DNA of 64,000 nucleotides, taken from assembly GCA_963965975.1 (NCBI GenBank), contig OZ014423.1, positions 3,932,301-3,996,300 on the forward strand, given 5' to 3'. A model generated the notes under the pieces. The model saw only the letters and a list, made by a program, of their open reading frames with translations, ran no database searches and was not told the DNA's origin. This document shows positions 14,399-25,292 of the stretch, piece after piece. The position numbers and the translations under genes were made by a program. The first letter of the stretch is position 1. Each line of letters opens with the position of its first letter. The DNA is from Xestospongia bergquistia. Lineage: Eukaryota > Porifera > Demospongiae > Haplosclerida > Petrosiidae.

Positions 14399-17349
14399 CC
14401 TAGGTTATCCTCTGGAGGAAAAAAGCCAAGGAATAGGCACTACAAGCGGTGGAGTGAGACCCAGTTACGTATAGCAGCAAAGGACGTGGCTAAAGGACGA
14501 TTTACTCTTAGAAAAGCTGCTGAAATGTATAATGTGCCAAAGTCAAGATTATGGGACCGAGTGTCTGGTAATGTCTCTTTTGGTGCTCACAGTGGACCCC
14601 CTCGATACTTAAATGACATTGAAGAAGAAGAACTAGTAACATTTTTGGTAGGTTCAGCTAAAATTGGCTTCGCTCGGACAAAGGAACAAGTTCTTTGTAT
14701 TGTTAGAGCAGCACTAGCAAAGAAACATCAATGTGAAGTTGAAGATGTCAATGTCATTACTGGTTGGTGGGGCTCATTTGTGAAGCGGCATCCAAAACTA
14801 AGATTAAGATATGGATCCAAATTAGCATATCGTAGAGCTATTGCAGCTAACCCAGATGTCATAAATCGATATTTTGACTTGCTTGAAGAAACATTGAAGT
14901 CTAATAATTTGCTTGAATGACCAATGCTGATTTTTTAATTGTGATGAGAGCGGGTTCCCATTGGAACATAAACCTGGCAAAATAATTGGAGTACAAGGTC
15001 AGAGAGATATTTCCTGTATTACTAGTGGTGATAAAGCCCAAATTACTGTTTTGTCAGCATGCAGTGCTTCCGGTTACCTTTTGCCTCCGATGATAATTTT
15101 TGATCGGAAAAAACTCAAGCCCAATTTCACAAAAGGAGAAATCTCAGGTACTGCATAAGGGGTGTCTAAAAATGGATGGATAGATTCCGAATTGTTTCAG
15201 GAATGGTTTACTAATCACTTCTTACTTCACATCCCTCCATAGCGACCCATCTTGTTACTCCTGGATGGACATTCTTCACATTACCAACCTCAATTGATCA
15301 GGACAGCTGCTGCAAATCAGATCATCTTATTTTGCTTGCCACCTCATACAACTCATTTGTGTCAACCATTGGACAGGTCATGTTTTAGCCCCTTAAAAAA
15401 GGCATACAATAATGAGTGTCATCTCTACATGTCCTGTAATCCTGGGAAAGCTGTTAATAGATTTAATTTCACTGAAACGTTTAGTCGAGCCTGGACAAAG
15501 GCGATGACACCAGCTAATATTGTTGCTGGGTTTAGATCCACTGGTATATACCCCCTCAACAGGTATGCAGTATTACGTTACTTGCAACTTGAGGAGGATG
15601 GGAAATAGATATGATAACCTCCAAGATGAGACTGTTTCTTCCTCTGTATAGCCCAGCTAAATCTCATCCTCATACCTGTATTACTTCCGATAGTGAAAGC
15701 ATTGATTATTATGAGAAAGACACTTGTAGTGAAGACAGTACCTGTGGTTACTATGGTAACTTTTCTGAAGACGAAGATTACATTACAAAAGTTCAGCCAT
15801 CTACTCTTCATGATTTTCTTACTTTACCTCAGCTACCAAGTAATGAGAAAAAGACAAACCACAGTGCTCGTGTTTTAACAAGTTCTGAAAATCTTCAGTT
15901 GATAAGAGAAAAAGAAATGAAGAAAGCAGATGAATTAAAAGCTAAAAATCTTAGAAAGCAACAGCGAGAAAAGAAGGCAATGGAACGAGAACAGAAAAAG
16001 AAAAGGTAGAGGAGAGAAAGCTTAAAAGAGCAGTTGAAAAAGCCGAGAAAGAGAGACAAAAGAAAGAAAAAAAACAAAGTGAACAGAGTACATCAAAATT
16101 TGATTTTACAGAAGAAAGCACAGTCGGTTTTCTAGGAAGTATGAGAATGGTTATGATCTACCTGACATCAGATATGAAAAATGGAAAAAAAAATTCCATC
16201 CTGAAGAATTATCTTTAGATGCTACAGCATGTAAATCCAGTGATGGAGACATCAGTCTCAGTGAAGTAGATGAGAATAGTAAGTGATACAGCCTGAGGTT
16301 AATTATACTTTGAATTTATGGCTTGCTATTTTAGAAAGTGCACTAGAACAGTCACCAAAAGTTCTCAAATTTCCAGTATGTGTAATGTATATATATATTT
16401 TAGTATTTTTGAGTTAATTATCCTTGTTACAGGGAGGAAGAGATGTACCAGAAGTACTTTGTTACAGGGAGGAAGAGATGTACCAGAAGTACTAGCAAGA
16501 GAAGTGAAGAAGAGATAGGACTCTCTGAATATGACAAGAATGGACTCAGTGATAATGGTATGTGACATTATATTATAATTAACCCTTTAATAGTGGCTTG
16601 CCATTTTAGAAACTACACTAGAGCAGTCAAAGACATTACCTAAAAATTCTCAAATTTCCAGTATGTGTAATGTATATATATTGAAGTATTTTAAAGTTAA
16701 TTATCCTTGTTACAGGGAGGAAGAGATGTACCAGAAATACTAGCAAGAGAAGTGAAGAAGAGATAGGACTCTACGACTATGACAAGAATGGACTCAGTGA
16801 TAATGGTATGTGACATTATGTTATAATTAACCCTTTAATAGTGGCTTGCCATGTTAGAAACTACACTAGAGCAGTCAAAGACATTACCTAAAAATTCTCA
16901 AATTTCCAGTATGTGTAATGTATATATATTGAAGTATTTTAAAGTTAATTATCCTTGTTACAGGGAGGAAGAGATGTACCAAAAGTACTAGCAAGAGAAC
17001 TTAAAAAAAGATAGGACTCAGTGAATATGACAAGAATGGACTCAGTGATAATGGTATGTGACATTATACTATAATTAACCCTTTAATAGTGGCTTACCAT
17101 TTTAGAAACTACACTAGAGCAGTCAAAGAATAACCTGACAACCAGTATGAAAATATTCACAATATAATAATACAATTCATGTATTTCATTACAGAAAAAC
17201 TATCAGCATGTTCTAATAATTTATGTTTTCACACTAAAGCGACTAATTGGGTGGAATGTGAAAAATGTTTCCAGTGGTACCACATGGTATGTGTTGGGAT
17301 CAAGAAAGAAAAATCACTAAATTTTGTTTGTTTTATGTGTGACATATAA
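14399..17349 (+). pseudogene. pogo/Tigger-like transposase with C-terminal PHD finger (broken)
   Basis: The open frame from 14399 starts with a Psq-type helix-turn-helix (KRWSETQLRIAAKDV, then FTLRKAAEMYNVPKSRLWDR), followed by a CENP-B-type DNA-binding region (WWGSFVKRHPKLRLR). The DDE catalytic core is recognisable: first Asp in NCDESGFPLE (~14943), second in LLLLDGHSSH (~15260), third in HLCQPLDRS, 35 residues further on. Breaks: a one-base shift in the T run near 14931-14936, in-frame TAA at 15156-15158, in-frame TAG near 15241, and a further frame change near 15600. A K/E-rich stretch (15880-16080) and a conserved-looking GYDLPDIRYEKW segment follow. Then come a donor (GAATA|GTAAGT), three copies of a 90-nt exon, and a terminal exon 17195-17349 that enters in matching phase. 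That exon encodes a complete Cys4-His-Cys3 PHD finger (CSNNLC, CEKC, WYHMVC, CFMC). Known family role: cut-and-paste at TA. The PHD finger suggests chromatin targeting; this is inference. No functional protein is expected. Confidence 0.85.
16312..17127 (+). repeat. 249-bp tandem exon+intron repeat inside the pogo gene
   Basis: Three units carry an exon bounded by TTGTTACAG| and |GTATGTGAC: 16468-16557, 16716-16805 and 16964-17053, each exactly 90 nt. The period is 248-249 bp. In the frame set by the upstream exon each encodes roughly RKRCTRSTSKRSEEEIGL followed by SEYDKNGLSDN. Each exon begins with two bases of a split codon and ends with one, so it is phase 1-1 and can be duplicated or skipped without shifting the frame. 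Copy 3 has a TAA at RT*KK. A separate 35-bp duplication at about 16428-16497 doubles the acceptor and exon start of copy 1. Confidence 0.85.
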
Positions 17350-17784
17350 TAATTAACTACTAGACTTTTTGTAGTAAAATTATTTTTTCATGCACAGTGA
17401 ATTTGAATAATTAATAAACAGTATTTGTGATTGTCAAATTTGAGTTAATAAATATCAAGAACTTATCACCTACTTTAGAAAAGAACTTCTCTTAAATGTC
17501 CGTTTATTCGTCCATGAGTTCATGTTTTCAAAGAGATGTATATTCAGAACTGTACGTAGAAATTTCTCCAAATTTTGACAGTTAACCCTTTACATATTAT
17601 ATACTGTTCAAAAGCAGAGATAATGTTCAAGCTATAATTGTTATCAAGATATGGTCATCGTTCAAATCTACATAAGAATGTCCGTTTTATCATGATCTCA
17701 AGTGTACAGGATATATGCTTGTAAATTGTGCAAAAAGATTTCTTTTTCAGTATATTCTTTGCAATAACTATATGATGGATTGGG

Positions 17785-17821
17785 GCATTCGAAGCTGGTG
17801 TCGAAAGTCAGCTTCGAATGC
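17785..17821. repeat. perfect 13-bp hairpin near the pogo right end
   Basis: GCATTCGAAGCTG (17785-17797) and its exact reverse complement (17809-17821) flank an 11-nt loop, about 60 bp inside the element's right terminus. It is subterminal, so it could be a transposase-binding dyad or part of a terminator; neither is shown. Confidence 0.7.
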
Positions 17822-17880
17822 TCTGTTTATTTAAAAACAGTAAAAACACCAGAGTGTCCGATCATTGAGCCACGCCTCTA

Positions 17881-18179
17881 ATGGGACTAACTAAATAAAC
17901 TGCAATTAACAGTTTAGTAAGTTGGTTTGCATTAATGCTCTAAAGTCTTTAAGTTGAAGACTTTAGAAGGTTTAGACTATTGAGTGAAGTTTATAAAGTA
18001 AACTGCACAGTCTAAAGGACTTAATGGGACTAACTAAATAAAGTGCAATTTACAGTTTAGTAAGTTGGTTTGCTTTAACGCTTTAAAGTCTTTACTTTTA
18101 AGACTTTAGAAGGTTTAGACTATTGCGTGAAGATTATAAAGTAAATTGTTCAGTCTAAAGTACTTAATGGTACTAACTA
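17881..18179 (+). repeat. satellite, about two monomers between insertions
   Basis: Same 143-bp family and same orientation as 1-13103, in the diverged form seen at the end of that array. It continues directly from the pogo TA target duplication and ends at the mariner-type TA target site. Confidence 0.95.
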
Positions 18180-18972
18180 TACTCTGTCTGAGTTGAGAAA
18201 AGCCCTTTATTAAAAAAAAGGTGTTTTATGCATGGAATGTAACGTGAGGTATTTCCTCGCCTGTTAGCGCTGAAGTACGTGTTAAGTGTTTTCATTATTT
18301 GTTCACGTGGATGTCATGCGAACACACCACGTTTTTTCTCGTGCTTGTAAGTGGAAAAAGATTGCGATCACAAGCAAAGGAGGTTGCTGTGAATGTCTAT
18401 GAACATTTCGAGGAACTTGGCAGGCGCAAACGGACTGAAGGATCTCTGAAACAAACCTGTGATGCCCCAGGACTTTCACGTTCCAGTATCAATCTGACAG
18501 TTCTGATGACGAATGATTTTAGACATTTTCAGTTTTCCTTATTTGTCAAAAGTTTTTTTCAAAACAATGTTGGCTTTATAGCTGCCCAAAATTGCAAAAG
18601 ACGATACCTGGTTATCATTTTAATAGTATAATTGATACAAAGGCATTTATTTTTATAATTAGAATTGTAATTTTGACTTGCCACGTGATAGTCGGCTGGC
18701 TTCTCGGTGATAGTTGGCTGACTTTTCGAGGTGAAAATCAATTTTTGTTATCTGCTCGAAGGTGTTCAATTTAAAGTATGCAAAAGGGATGCCATTCAAA
18801 ATGTATGGAGTTTTATATTTTGATACTTTATCGTAGCGCTAGAGAGCCAAATTTTATATATAAAATGCGCGTTTGCAAGCTGAATCGATTGGTGCAAGTC
18901 CCATGTGGATAGCACATAAAATGGCAAAGTTATTCACACGTCTGGGTGGCTTTTCTCAACTCGGACAGAGTA
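18180..18972 (+). mobile_element. Tc1/mariner-type 793-bp element with TA target duplication
   Basis: The ends are inverted repeats of 23 bp with one mismatch: the left begins TACTCTGTCTGAGTTGAG and the reverse complement of the right begins TACTCTGTCCGAGTTGAG. TA is duplicated at 18178-18179 and 18973-18974 within satellite sequence that reads CTAACTAAATAAACTG when joined. The size is too small for a full transposase, so this is a deletion derivative. A truncated relative lies at 34565-34866 on the opposite strand. Confidence 0.9.
18299..18500 (+). pseudogene. possible N-terminal helix-turn-helix of a mariner-type transposase
   Basis: A frame open to 18631 contains SGKRLRSQAKEVAVNVYEHF and then CDAPGLSRSSI. 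This has the look of a helix-turn-helix at the start of an IS630/Tc1/mariner transposase (regulatory helix, then G-[LV]-S-R-S-[ST]). No DDE core follows before the element ends. The start codon is not certain, and the C-terminal half of the frame shows no similarity I recognise. The assignment rests on the motif plus the TA-flanked element around it. Confidence 0.4.
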
Positions 18973-21095
18973 TAAATAAACTGCTATTAACAGTTTAGTA
19001 AGTTTGTTTGTGTTAACGCTCTGAAGTCTTTAATTTAAAGACTTTAGAAGGTTTAGACTGTTGATTGAAGTTTATAAAGTAAATTGCTCAGTCTAAAAGA
19101 CTTAAAGGGACTAAATATATAAAGGGACTATTTGGTGTACTTTTTAAAGTAGTCTAAACCTTCTAAAGTCTTTAAATTAAAGACTTTAGAGCGTTATTGG
19201 AAAGAAACTTAATAAACTGTTAATGGCAGTTTATTTAGTTAGTCCCTTTCAGTCCTTTAGTCTGAGCAGTTTACTTTATAAAGTTAACTCTACAGTCTCA
19301 ACCTTCTAAAGTCATTGAATTAAAAACTTTAGAACGTTAATGAAACAAAGTTAATAAGCTTTTAATGGCAGTTTATTTACTTAGTCCCTTTAAGTCCCTT
19401 AGTCTATGCAGTTTATTTTATAAACGAAACTCAATAGTCGAAACCTTATAAAGTCTTTAAATTAAAGACTTTAGAGCGTTAATGCAAACAAACTTAATAA
19501 ACTGTTACACACCAACTTAGTAAACTGTTAAATGCAGCTTATTTAGTTGGTCCCTTTAAGTCCTTTAGTCTGAACAGATTACTTTAGAAAGTTCACTCAA
19601 TAGTCTAAACCTTCTAAAGTTTTTAAATTAAAGACTTTAGTGCTTTAATACAAACCAACTTAATAAACCGTTAATTGATGTTTATTTAGTTAGTCCATTT
19701 AAGTCCTTTAGTCTGAGCAGTTTCCTTTTTAAAGTACACCCAATAGTCTAAACCTTCTAAAGTCCTTAAATTAAAGACTTTAAAGCGTTAATGCAAACAA
19801 ACTTAATAAACTGTTAATGGTAGTTTATTTAGTTAGTCGTTTTAAGGCCTTTAGTCTCAGCAGTTTATTTTATAACCTTAAGTCAATAGTCTAAACTTCT
19901 AAAGTCTTTAAATTAAAGACATTAGAGCATTATTGGAAACAAACTTGATAAAATGTTAATTCCAGTTTATTTAGTTAGTCCCTTTAAGTCTTTTATTTTG
20001 AGCAGTTTACTTTATAAAATTCACTCAATAATCTAAACCTTCTAAAGTCTTTAAATTAAAGACTTTAGAGCATTAATGCAAACAAACTTAATAAACTGTT
20101 AATGGCAGTTTATTTAGTTAGTCGGTTTAAGTCCTTTAGTCTTTGCAGTTTACTTAATAAACTGAAATCAATAGCCTAACCCTCTTAAAGTCTTTAAATT
20201 AAAGACTTGAATGTTTTAATACACACCAACTTAGTAAACAATTAATTGCAGCTTATTTGGTTGGTCCCTTTAACTCCTTTAGTCTGAACAGATTACTTTA
20301 GAAAGTTCACTCAATAGTCTAAACCTTCTAAAGTCATTAAATTAAAGACCTTAGAGCATTAATGCAAACAAACTCGACAAACTGTTAATGGCAGTTTACT
20401 TAGTTAGTCCCTTTAAGTCCTTCAGTCTGAGCAGTTTACTTTTTAAAATTTACTCAACAGTCTAAACCTTCTAAAGTCTTTAATTTAAAGATTTAAAATT
20501 GTTATTGCAAACAAACTTAATAAACTGTTAATGGCAGTTTACTTAGTTAGTCCCTTTAAGTCCTTTAGTCTGAGCAGTTTACTATTTGAAATTTATCAAC
20601 AGTCTAAACCTTCTGAAGTCTTTAAATTAAAGACTTAGACTGTTAATCCAAACAAAGTTAATAAGCTGTTAATGGCAGTTTATTTACTTAGTCCCTTTAA
20701 GTCCCTTAGTCTCAGCAGTTTATTTTATAAACTAAACTCAATAGTCTAAACCTTCTAAAGTCTTTAAATTAAAGACTTTAGAGCATTAATGCGAAGAAAC
20801 TAAATATATTGTTAATGGCAGTTTATTTATTTAGTCCCTTTAAGTCCTTTAGTCCTAGCAATTTACTTTATAAAGTTAACTCAATAAAATGCAAAGTGCT
20901 TAGACTAAAGGACTTAAAGAAACTAACTAAATGAACAGCAGTGAACATTTTTTAATTAAACTGCCTAGGTTAAAGGACTCAGAGAGTATAACTCAATAAA
21001 CTGCAATTGACAGTTTATTAAGTTCATTTCCATTAAATCTTGAAACTCTTTAATTTAAAGGATTGTTAGGGTTTACAGTATTTTGGTAAACTTAA
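18973..21095. repeat. satellite continuation with two orientation switches
   Basis: 18973-19130 is in the same orientation as the main array. From about 19135 to 20884 the monomers are reverse-complemented (AAACCTTCTAAAGTCTTT, GTTAATGGCAGTTTATTTAG), about 12 units. From about 20885 to 21095 two very degenerate monomers are forward again (GACTAAAGGACTTAAAG). The switch at ~19130 has no inserted element visible, only the short unrelated segment TATTTGGTGTACTTTTT. Confidence 0.9.
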
Positions 21096-21678
21096 CAATG
21101 CGAACTACTTACAATAATGGGTTTATACTTACCACTGCAAACTATTTGCAATAAAGGCTTAAAGACATTTAGTCTATTAACTGGAATAGAGTCTTCTATT
21201 GCTAAAATGTATATTTTAATGTGTATATTTTTTGTGGAAATTGCAGTTTTTAAAAAACTTTTTTCTATGTTTTTGGTGCCAAAATATACAAGTCCTAATT
21301 TTTTTGTGCCAAAAATATGTGTTTTAACCCTTGTTTAAAACTTTTTTGGCAGCAAAATGTGTCAGTTGTCACAGCCTCTTTAAAAAGCATTTTAGTGTGG
21401 AAATTGCACATGTTTTAAATCCTTTTGCTAATTTTTTTAGGTGCCCAAAATGCCGATATTTGAAAACCCATTTTGCTAAAAAAAGGAACAGGTATTTATG
21501 TGAACCCTTTAACGGGTGGTTGCGTAATTATGAGCAGGTGGATGCAATTATTGAGTGGGTGGAATCGCAATTTTGCACAGTAACTATTACCGAGGCACCT
21601 GGACTGTTTTTCGAAAGCAAGAACGTGAATATGATTGCAATCACTGGTTTGTAAAGCTATCAACATGGCTAGAGCGTC
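21096..21678 (+). other. AT-rich spacer with an unrecognised 107-codon frame
   Basis: A frame at 21331-21654 includes FRCPKCRYLK and GWLRNYEQVDAIIEWVESQF, which look more protein-like than its T-rich beginning, but I recognise no family. The first 230 bases repeat words such as GTGCCAAAA and GTGGAAATTGCA that also occur in the AT-rich 26.8-28.0 kb stretch, so at least the upstream part is probably dispersed repeat. It ends just before the piggyBac remnant and could be its 5' flank. Confidence 0.3.
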
Positions 21679-23823
21679 ATGGCATTGACAAGCAGAAGGT
21701 TTATACAGTTGCCTTCTGACCCAGACCTCCTTTTACAGTGTATTGATGGTGCTGAAAGTGACTATTCAGACAGTGATTTCTACAGCTACATTGATGAAGA
21801 AGAAGCACTGACAGATCTTTTGCAAAGCCATTTACTAGCAAGGCTGACTTCTGAAAGCTTTGTAATAAAATGTAACTCTTCAGCTCCACCTTTACCAACA
21901 AGAAGCAGTTTCCTAGCTCCACCTACACCCACGGATAAGATGATTTTACACACATGTACAAAATAATAATAATTATTGTAGTTCATCCATTGGTTGCCAC
22001 CTCTCCAGCAACAGCTTTGCCCAGTACTAGCACTACTGCTACAGCTAGCCTACCTATAGTTAACTAAAGACTACCAATAATAGCAAAGTAACTTTATAGT
22101 TCATCCATTTACTGCATCACCTGGGATTACTCTTGATATAACCAACAAACTACCACTTGCTTTCTTCAATCTATACTTTTCATCAGCAGTAAAAGATTTG
22201 ATCTTTGTGGAAACAGCTACCTATCCTGTGTCAAATTGAATCTTACATGCATAATCATCCCAACGCTCTTGGTCATGACTGGAGTAGAAATCTGATAAAG
22301 CATGAGGAAGTTGACCCATTACTAGCCATAATAATTACAAAGGGACTAGTTAGATATCTGTCTGTGAGGTATTCATTATAACCAAGGAAATAGATTGATA
22401 TGAATTGCAAGTTTTATTTATTACACTTACTTGTAATTGTAATTTTATTAGGAAGCCCTAAAAATTTGTGAATTTCCTGTACAACTTACTTATTTGTAGA
22501 TCATACTGGAGCAGCAAATGGTCATTTCATAGTGATATAGTCAGTCATATCATGCAGAAGGTTTGAATTATTGATGAAATCTTGATCAGCTTAACGAGTC
22601 ATTCTAGTTGGTTTATATTCCCAATAGAGAAATTGCTGTTGATGAGAGTATCATTGGACACAAAGGAGGACTCTCGTGGTTCTAGTACATGCTCAAGAAG
22701 CCCACTAAATGGGATATTATACTTACTATAATGGTTGTTAACGAGTCATACAGCAAAAGAGAAGATGGTGTCCCTGAGCAAGGGCTAGCGTACAAAGTGA
22801 TCTCATGTCTCCTTTATCAATAAGTGGATATCATGTGTGTACCAATATACACTTTTCGCTGAATCGGAAGAGATTGAGTAGAGAATTTCAATTAGCAAAA
22901 TTAACAAATGGTAAAAAGTAACAATCAACTGTACTTATGTTAGCCTAAAATGTAAGATATAGGTTAAGTCTATTCTTATTATGCAACAGATGGATTTTCG
23001 TGTCCGAAGTGGTCTGACAAGCTAGTGGTACACATGTTATCAACCTTGCATAATGAAAATATGATAGATAAGCGGAGGAGAACCAGAGCAGTAGATGGAG
23101 GAGTAGACGTGGCAAAAGTAGTTGAAGAATACAATACGATATGGGCGGAGTCGACAAGTGCAATCAACTCCTACTATATTATGGATATGTACGCAGGTCA
23201 GGCAAGTAGTGGAAGAAAGTATTATTTCACTTATTTGATGTATCCATTGTTAACACCAATATTTTGCACAATATAGTTGCTAAACACCTTTACCACACAT
23301 TGGCAGCCGGATACTAGACGGTCATAAATAACCAGTTGACAGAAGGCACATTGCCTCAACAACAGTACTTCCAATGAGATTGAGCGAACATGGATTTCCA
23401 GAACCTGTTCAAAAAGATGCAACTTATGGAGTACGTCCCAGTCTAAAGTATGCAAGGCCCAAGGAAAAAAAGATCACAAAAACAGTACCAATGTAACATT
23501 TGTAAAACTCATTTGTATGTACTCCCATTTTTTAAAGATTGCCATACCATACCAAATTACATTATGAATACTAAGAATCATCCTCATATACATCAATAAC
23601 AATCTTTGTGTCTAGACTTTATGTACGCTTGTATAATAATATGTATATACATTGTCATGAATCGTTCCAAATGGCCTTACGATAGTCCAATTTGATCATA
23701 TACGATTTCAATAAGATTGTTAAGAAGAAAAATACAAGACTTCACACTGGTGTTGAAGAAATCATTAAACCTGTGATGATAGAGGACTACAATCAATACA
23801 TGGGTGGGGTCAATCTAAGTTAA
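21679..23823 (+). pseudogene. degenerate piggyBac-type transposase (DDE_Tnp_1_7)
   Basis: Fragments occur in the order expected for piggyBac transposases. An acidic N-terminus (ESDYSDSDFYSYIDEEE) lies at 21679-21966. A core entry segment near 22105-22245 reads FTASPGITLDITNKLPLAFF then NLYFSSAVKDLIFVE. A first catalytic-Asp segment near 22615-22720 reads IAVDESIIGHKGGLSW then KKPTKWDI. A C-terminal segment at 23025-23276 reads HMLSTLHNENMIDKRRRTR, then VVEEYNTIW, SYYIMDMYA and RKYYFTYLMY. A further piece at 23748-23823 (IIKPVMIEDYNQYMGGVN) is an out-of-order duplicate of the GGVD region, so a second copy may be involved. Stops and frame changes are frequent and the middle Asp segment was not located. 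No TTAA-bounded inverted repeats were identified. It is dead and older than the copy at 35 kb. Confidence 0.75.
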
Positions 23824-23868
23824 GTCTAAGTTAATCTACTAGATTATATATATTTAATTATAATTACA

Positions 23869-23912
<44 letters not shown>

Positions 23913-24956
23913 TTATCTATTCCTGATAACAAGAAAACACACACACTTACATTATACTTACATCAGCAATCAATTATAATGTATTGTTTCACTTTGCCAT
24001 ACTGTGTGTTGTGTCTATGTACACGCTTCTCTAACTGTCTCTGTGTATGTGTATTATAATATATTGCTCCACTTTGCCTGACTGTGTATTGTGTCTATAC
24101 ATACATGCTTCTTTTCCTCTCTGTGTGTATATGCACTTACATTATACATACACTACCAATCAGTTTTAATATATTCCCTGACTGTAAGTTGTCTCTACAT
24201 GGACATACGTCTCTTCCTTTCTGTGTTTGTGTGTGTGTGTGTGTGTGCGTTAGTGGTGTGTTTAGCAATGGGTCTTTATAGAAGATACTATATTCACCTA
24301 GTTATAAATCATCCAAAAGGAAGATTACAAGTTTCACTTTAAGTTTATAATACTATCAGCAAAGAAATGGCAGGCAAAACAGTAATATTATTACAAGAAA
24401 GAAAACTTACCTTGCTTTCTTTACCAATTGAAAGTTAACTCCACCCAAATAAATTGACAGGAAGTGATAGTGAGGTGTGTCAAAGAAACCCTTTGTTGTG
24501 CACTAGTTTACATTGTTTGGCTTAGAACAAAGTATCAACAGACTCCCCACACAACAATGAGATCAACTGTATGTTGATCATTAAGTGTTCGGAGCATACT
24601 ACAGAGTTGAGCATCCATTTTATGGCTTTTATGGCTTTTCTTGTTGTTATGTAGCAACATCAACCTACCTACCCTGTTACACTAGTAACTTACCTGAAAG
24701 CATCATCTTGTTGCTAGAGTAAGCTTTTAAATCGTTGCTATTGTTGAAAAAGCATTATTGGAAAAGTAGCCGCCCATGGGCGTGATTACAGTTAATTTGC
24801 CACGCCTGTCAACTAAGAAAAGAAGTATGTCCGATAATGAACTTATTAGGACTAAAAAGCAACGACTTTGAAATGTGACAAACTTCCAAAGGTACTTCCA
24901 AAGATGCGAACTTGATTCTTTTTGAACAGGTAATTCCTGACACAATGAAAGCATGA
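23824..24956. other. non-coding spacer with microsatellites
   Basis: Contains a (TA)n tract (23868-23913), CT/GT-rich low-complexity DNA with TGTGTCTATGTACA-like words repeated around 24000, 24090 and 24190, and a (TG)n run at about 24225-24247. The minus-strand 75-codon frame at 24727-24954 has no recognisable motif. Nothing else was seen. Confidence 0.6.
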
Positions 24957-25143
24957 CTAGTTGTAAAAATTGATCAGGAAGAGCATGGAAAGGATAACAC
25001 TTAGTAGAGCATCACTTTCATCTAATGGTTTCATTTTCTTGGTTTTATTCACCAGCAACTGTACTAATTTAGTGTGCAAATTCTTCAAGGGTTGATGCTT
25101 GGGAGACAGACCTATAAAGAAGAATTCACAACCATCAAATAGT
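24957..25143 (-). pseudogene. BRCT-like exon fragment (BARD1-type second BRCT)
   Basis: Minus-strand translation after a plausible acceptor (GTCAATAG| at 25144) reads LFDGCEFFFIGLSPKHQPL, then NLHTKLVQLLVNKTKKMKP and LDESDALL before a stop at 24957. The LFDGC-hydrophobic entry, the K-H-x-P-x-x-x-L spacing and the K-x-K-P-x-x-x-S-D tail resemble the last BRCT of BARD1-type proteins. The Gly-rich turn typical of BRCT is missing, so the fragment is degenerate or the match is spurious. It lies 150 bp downstream of the hydrolase pseudogene on the same strand but is not in frame with it. Recognised by eye only. Confidence 0.35.
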
Positions 25144-25292
25144 CTATTGACTGTTGGGCACAAGTTGAGTTGACTAATCAATATTGAAAATAATTGATGG
25201 AGATACAAAGTTATTTGTGGCTCTATCTGTTTTATGATAACTTTTAAAATACAATGCAATAGCTTCTAAACTAAACATCAACCTTTTTTCAC

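Larger units (their letters stand above)
13104..17878 (+). mobile_element. pogo-family DNA transposon inserted in the satellite
   Basis: The satellite stops at GGACTTA and resumes as TAATGGGACTAAC, so the uninterrupted target reads GGACTTAATGGGAC with TA duplicated at 13102-13103 and 17879-17880. The ends form weak inverted repeats. Left AGAGTCG...TCAATG...GGACA can be matched with the reverse complement of the right end, AGAGGCG...TCAATG...GGACA, at 17 of 25 ungapped positions if the right end is read one base into the TA. TA duplication and the pogo-type transposase inside agree. Its 4.78 kb length is long for pogo because the gene contains introns and a tandem exon array. Confidence 0.8.

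Noticed and set aside
24084..24342. Overlapping plus-strand frames rich in Cys/Val as a secreted peptide
   Set aside because: They are translations of a TG/CT microsatellite.
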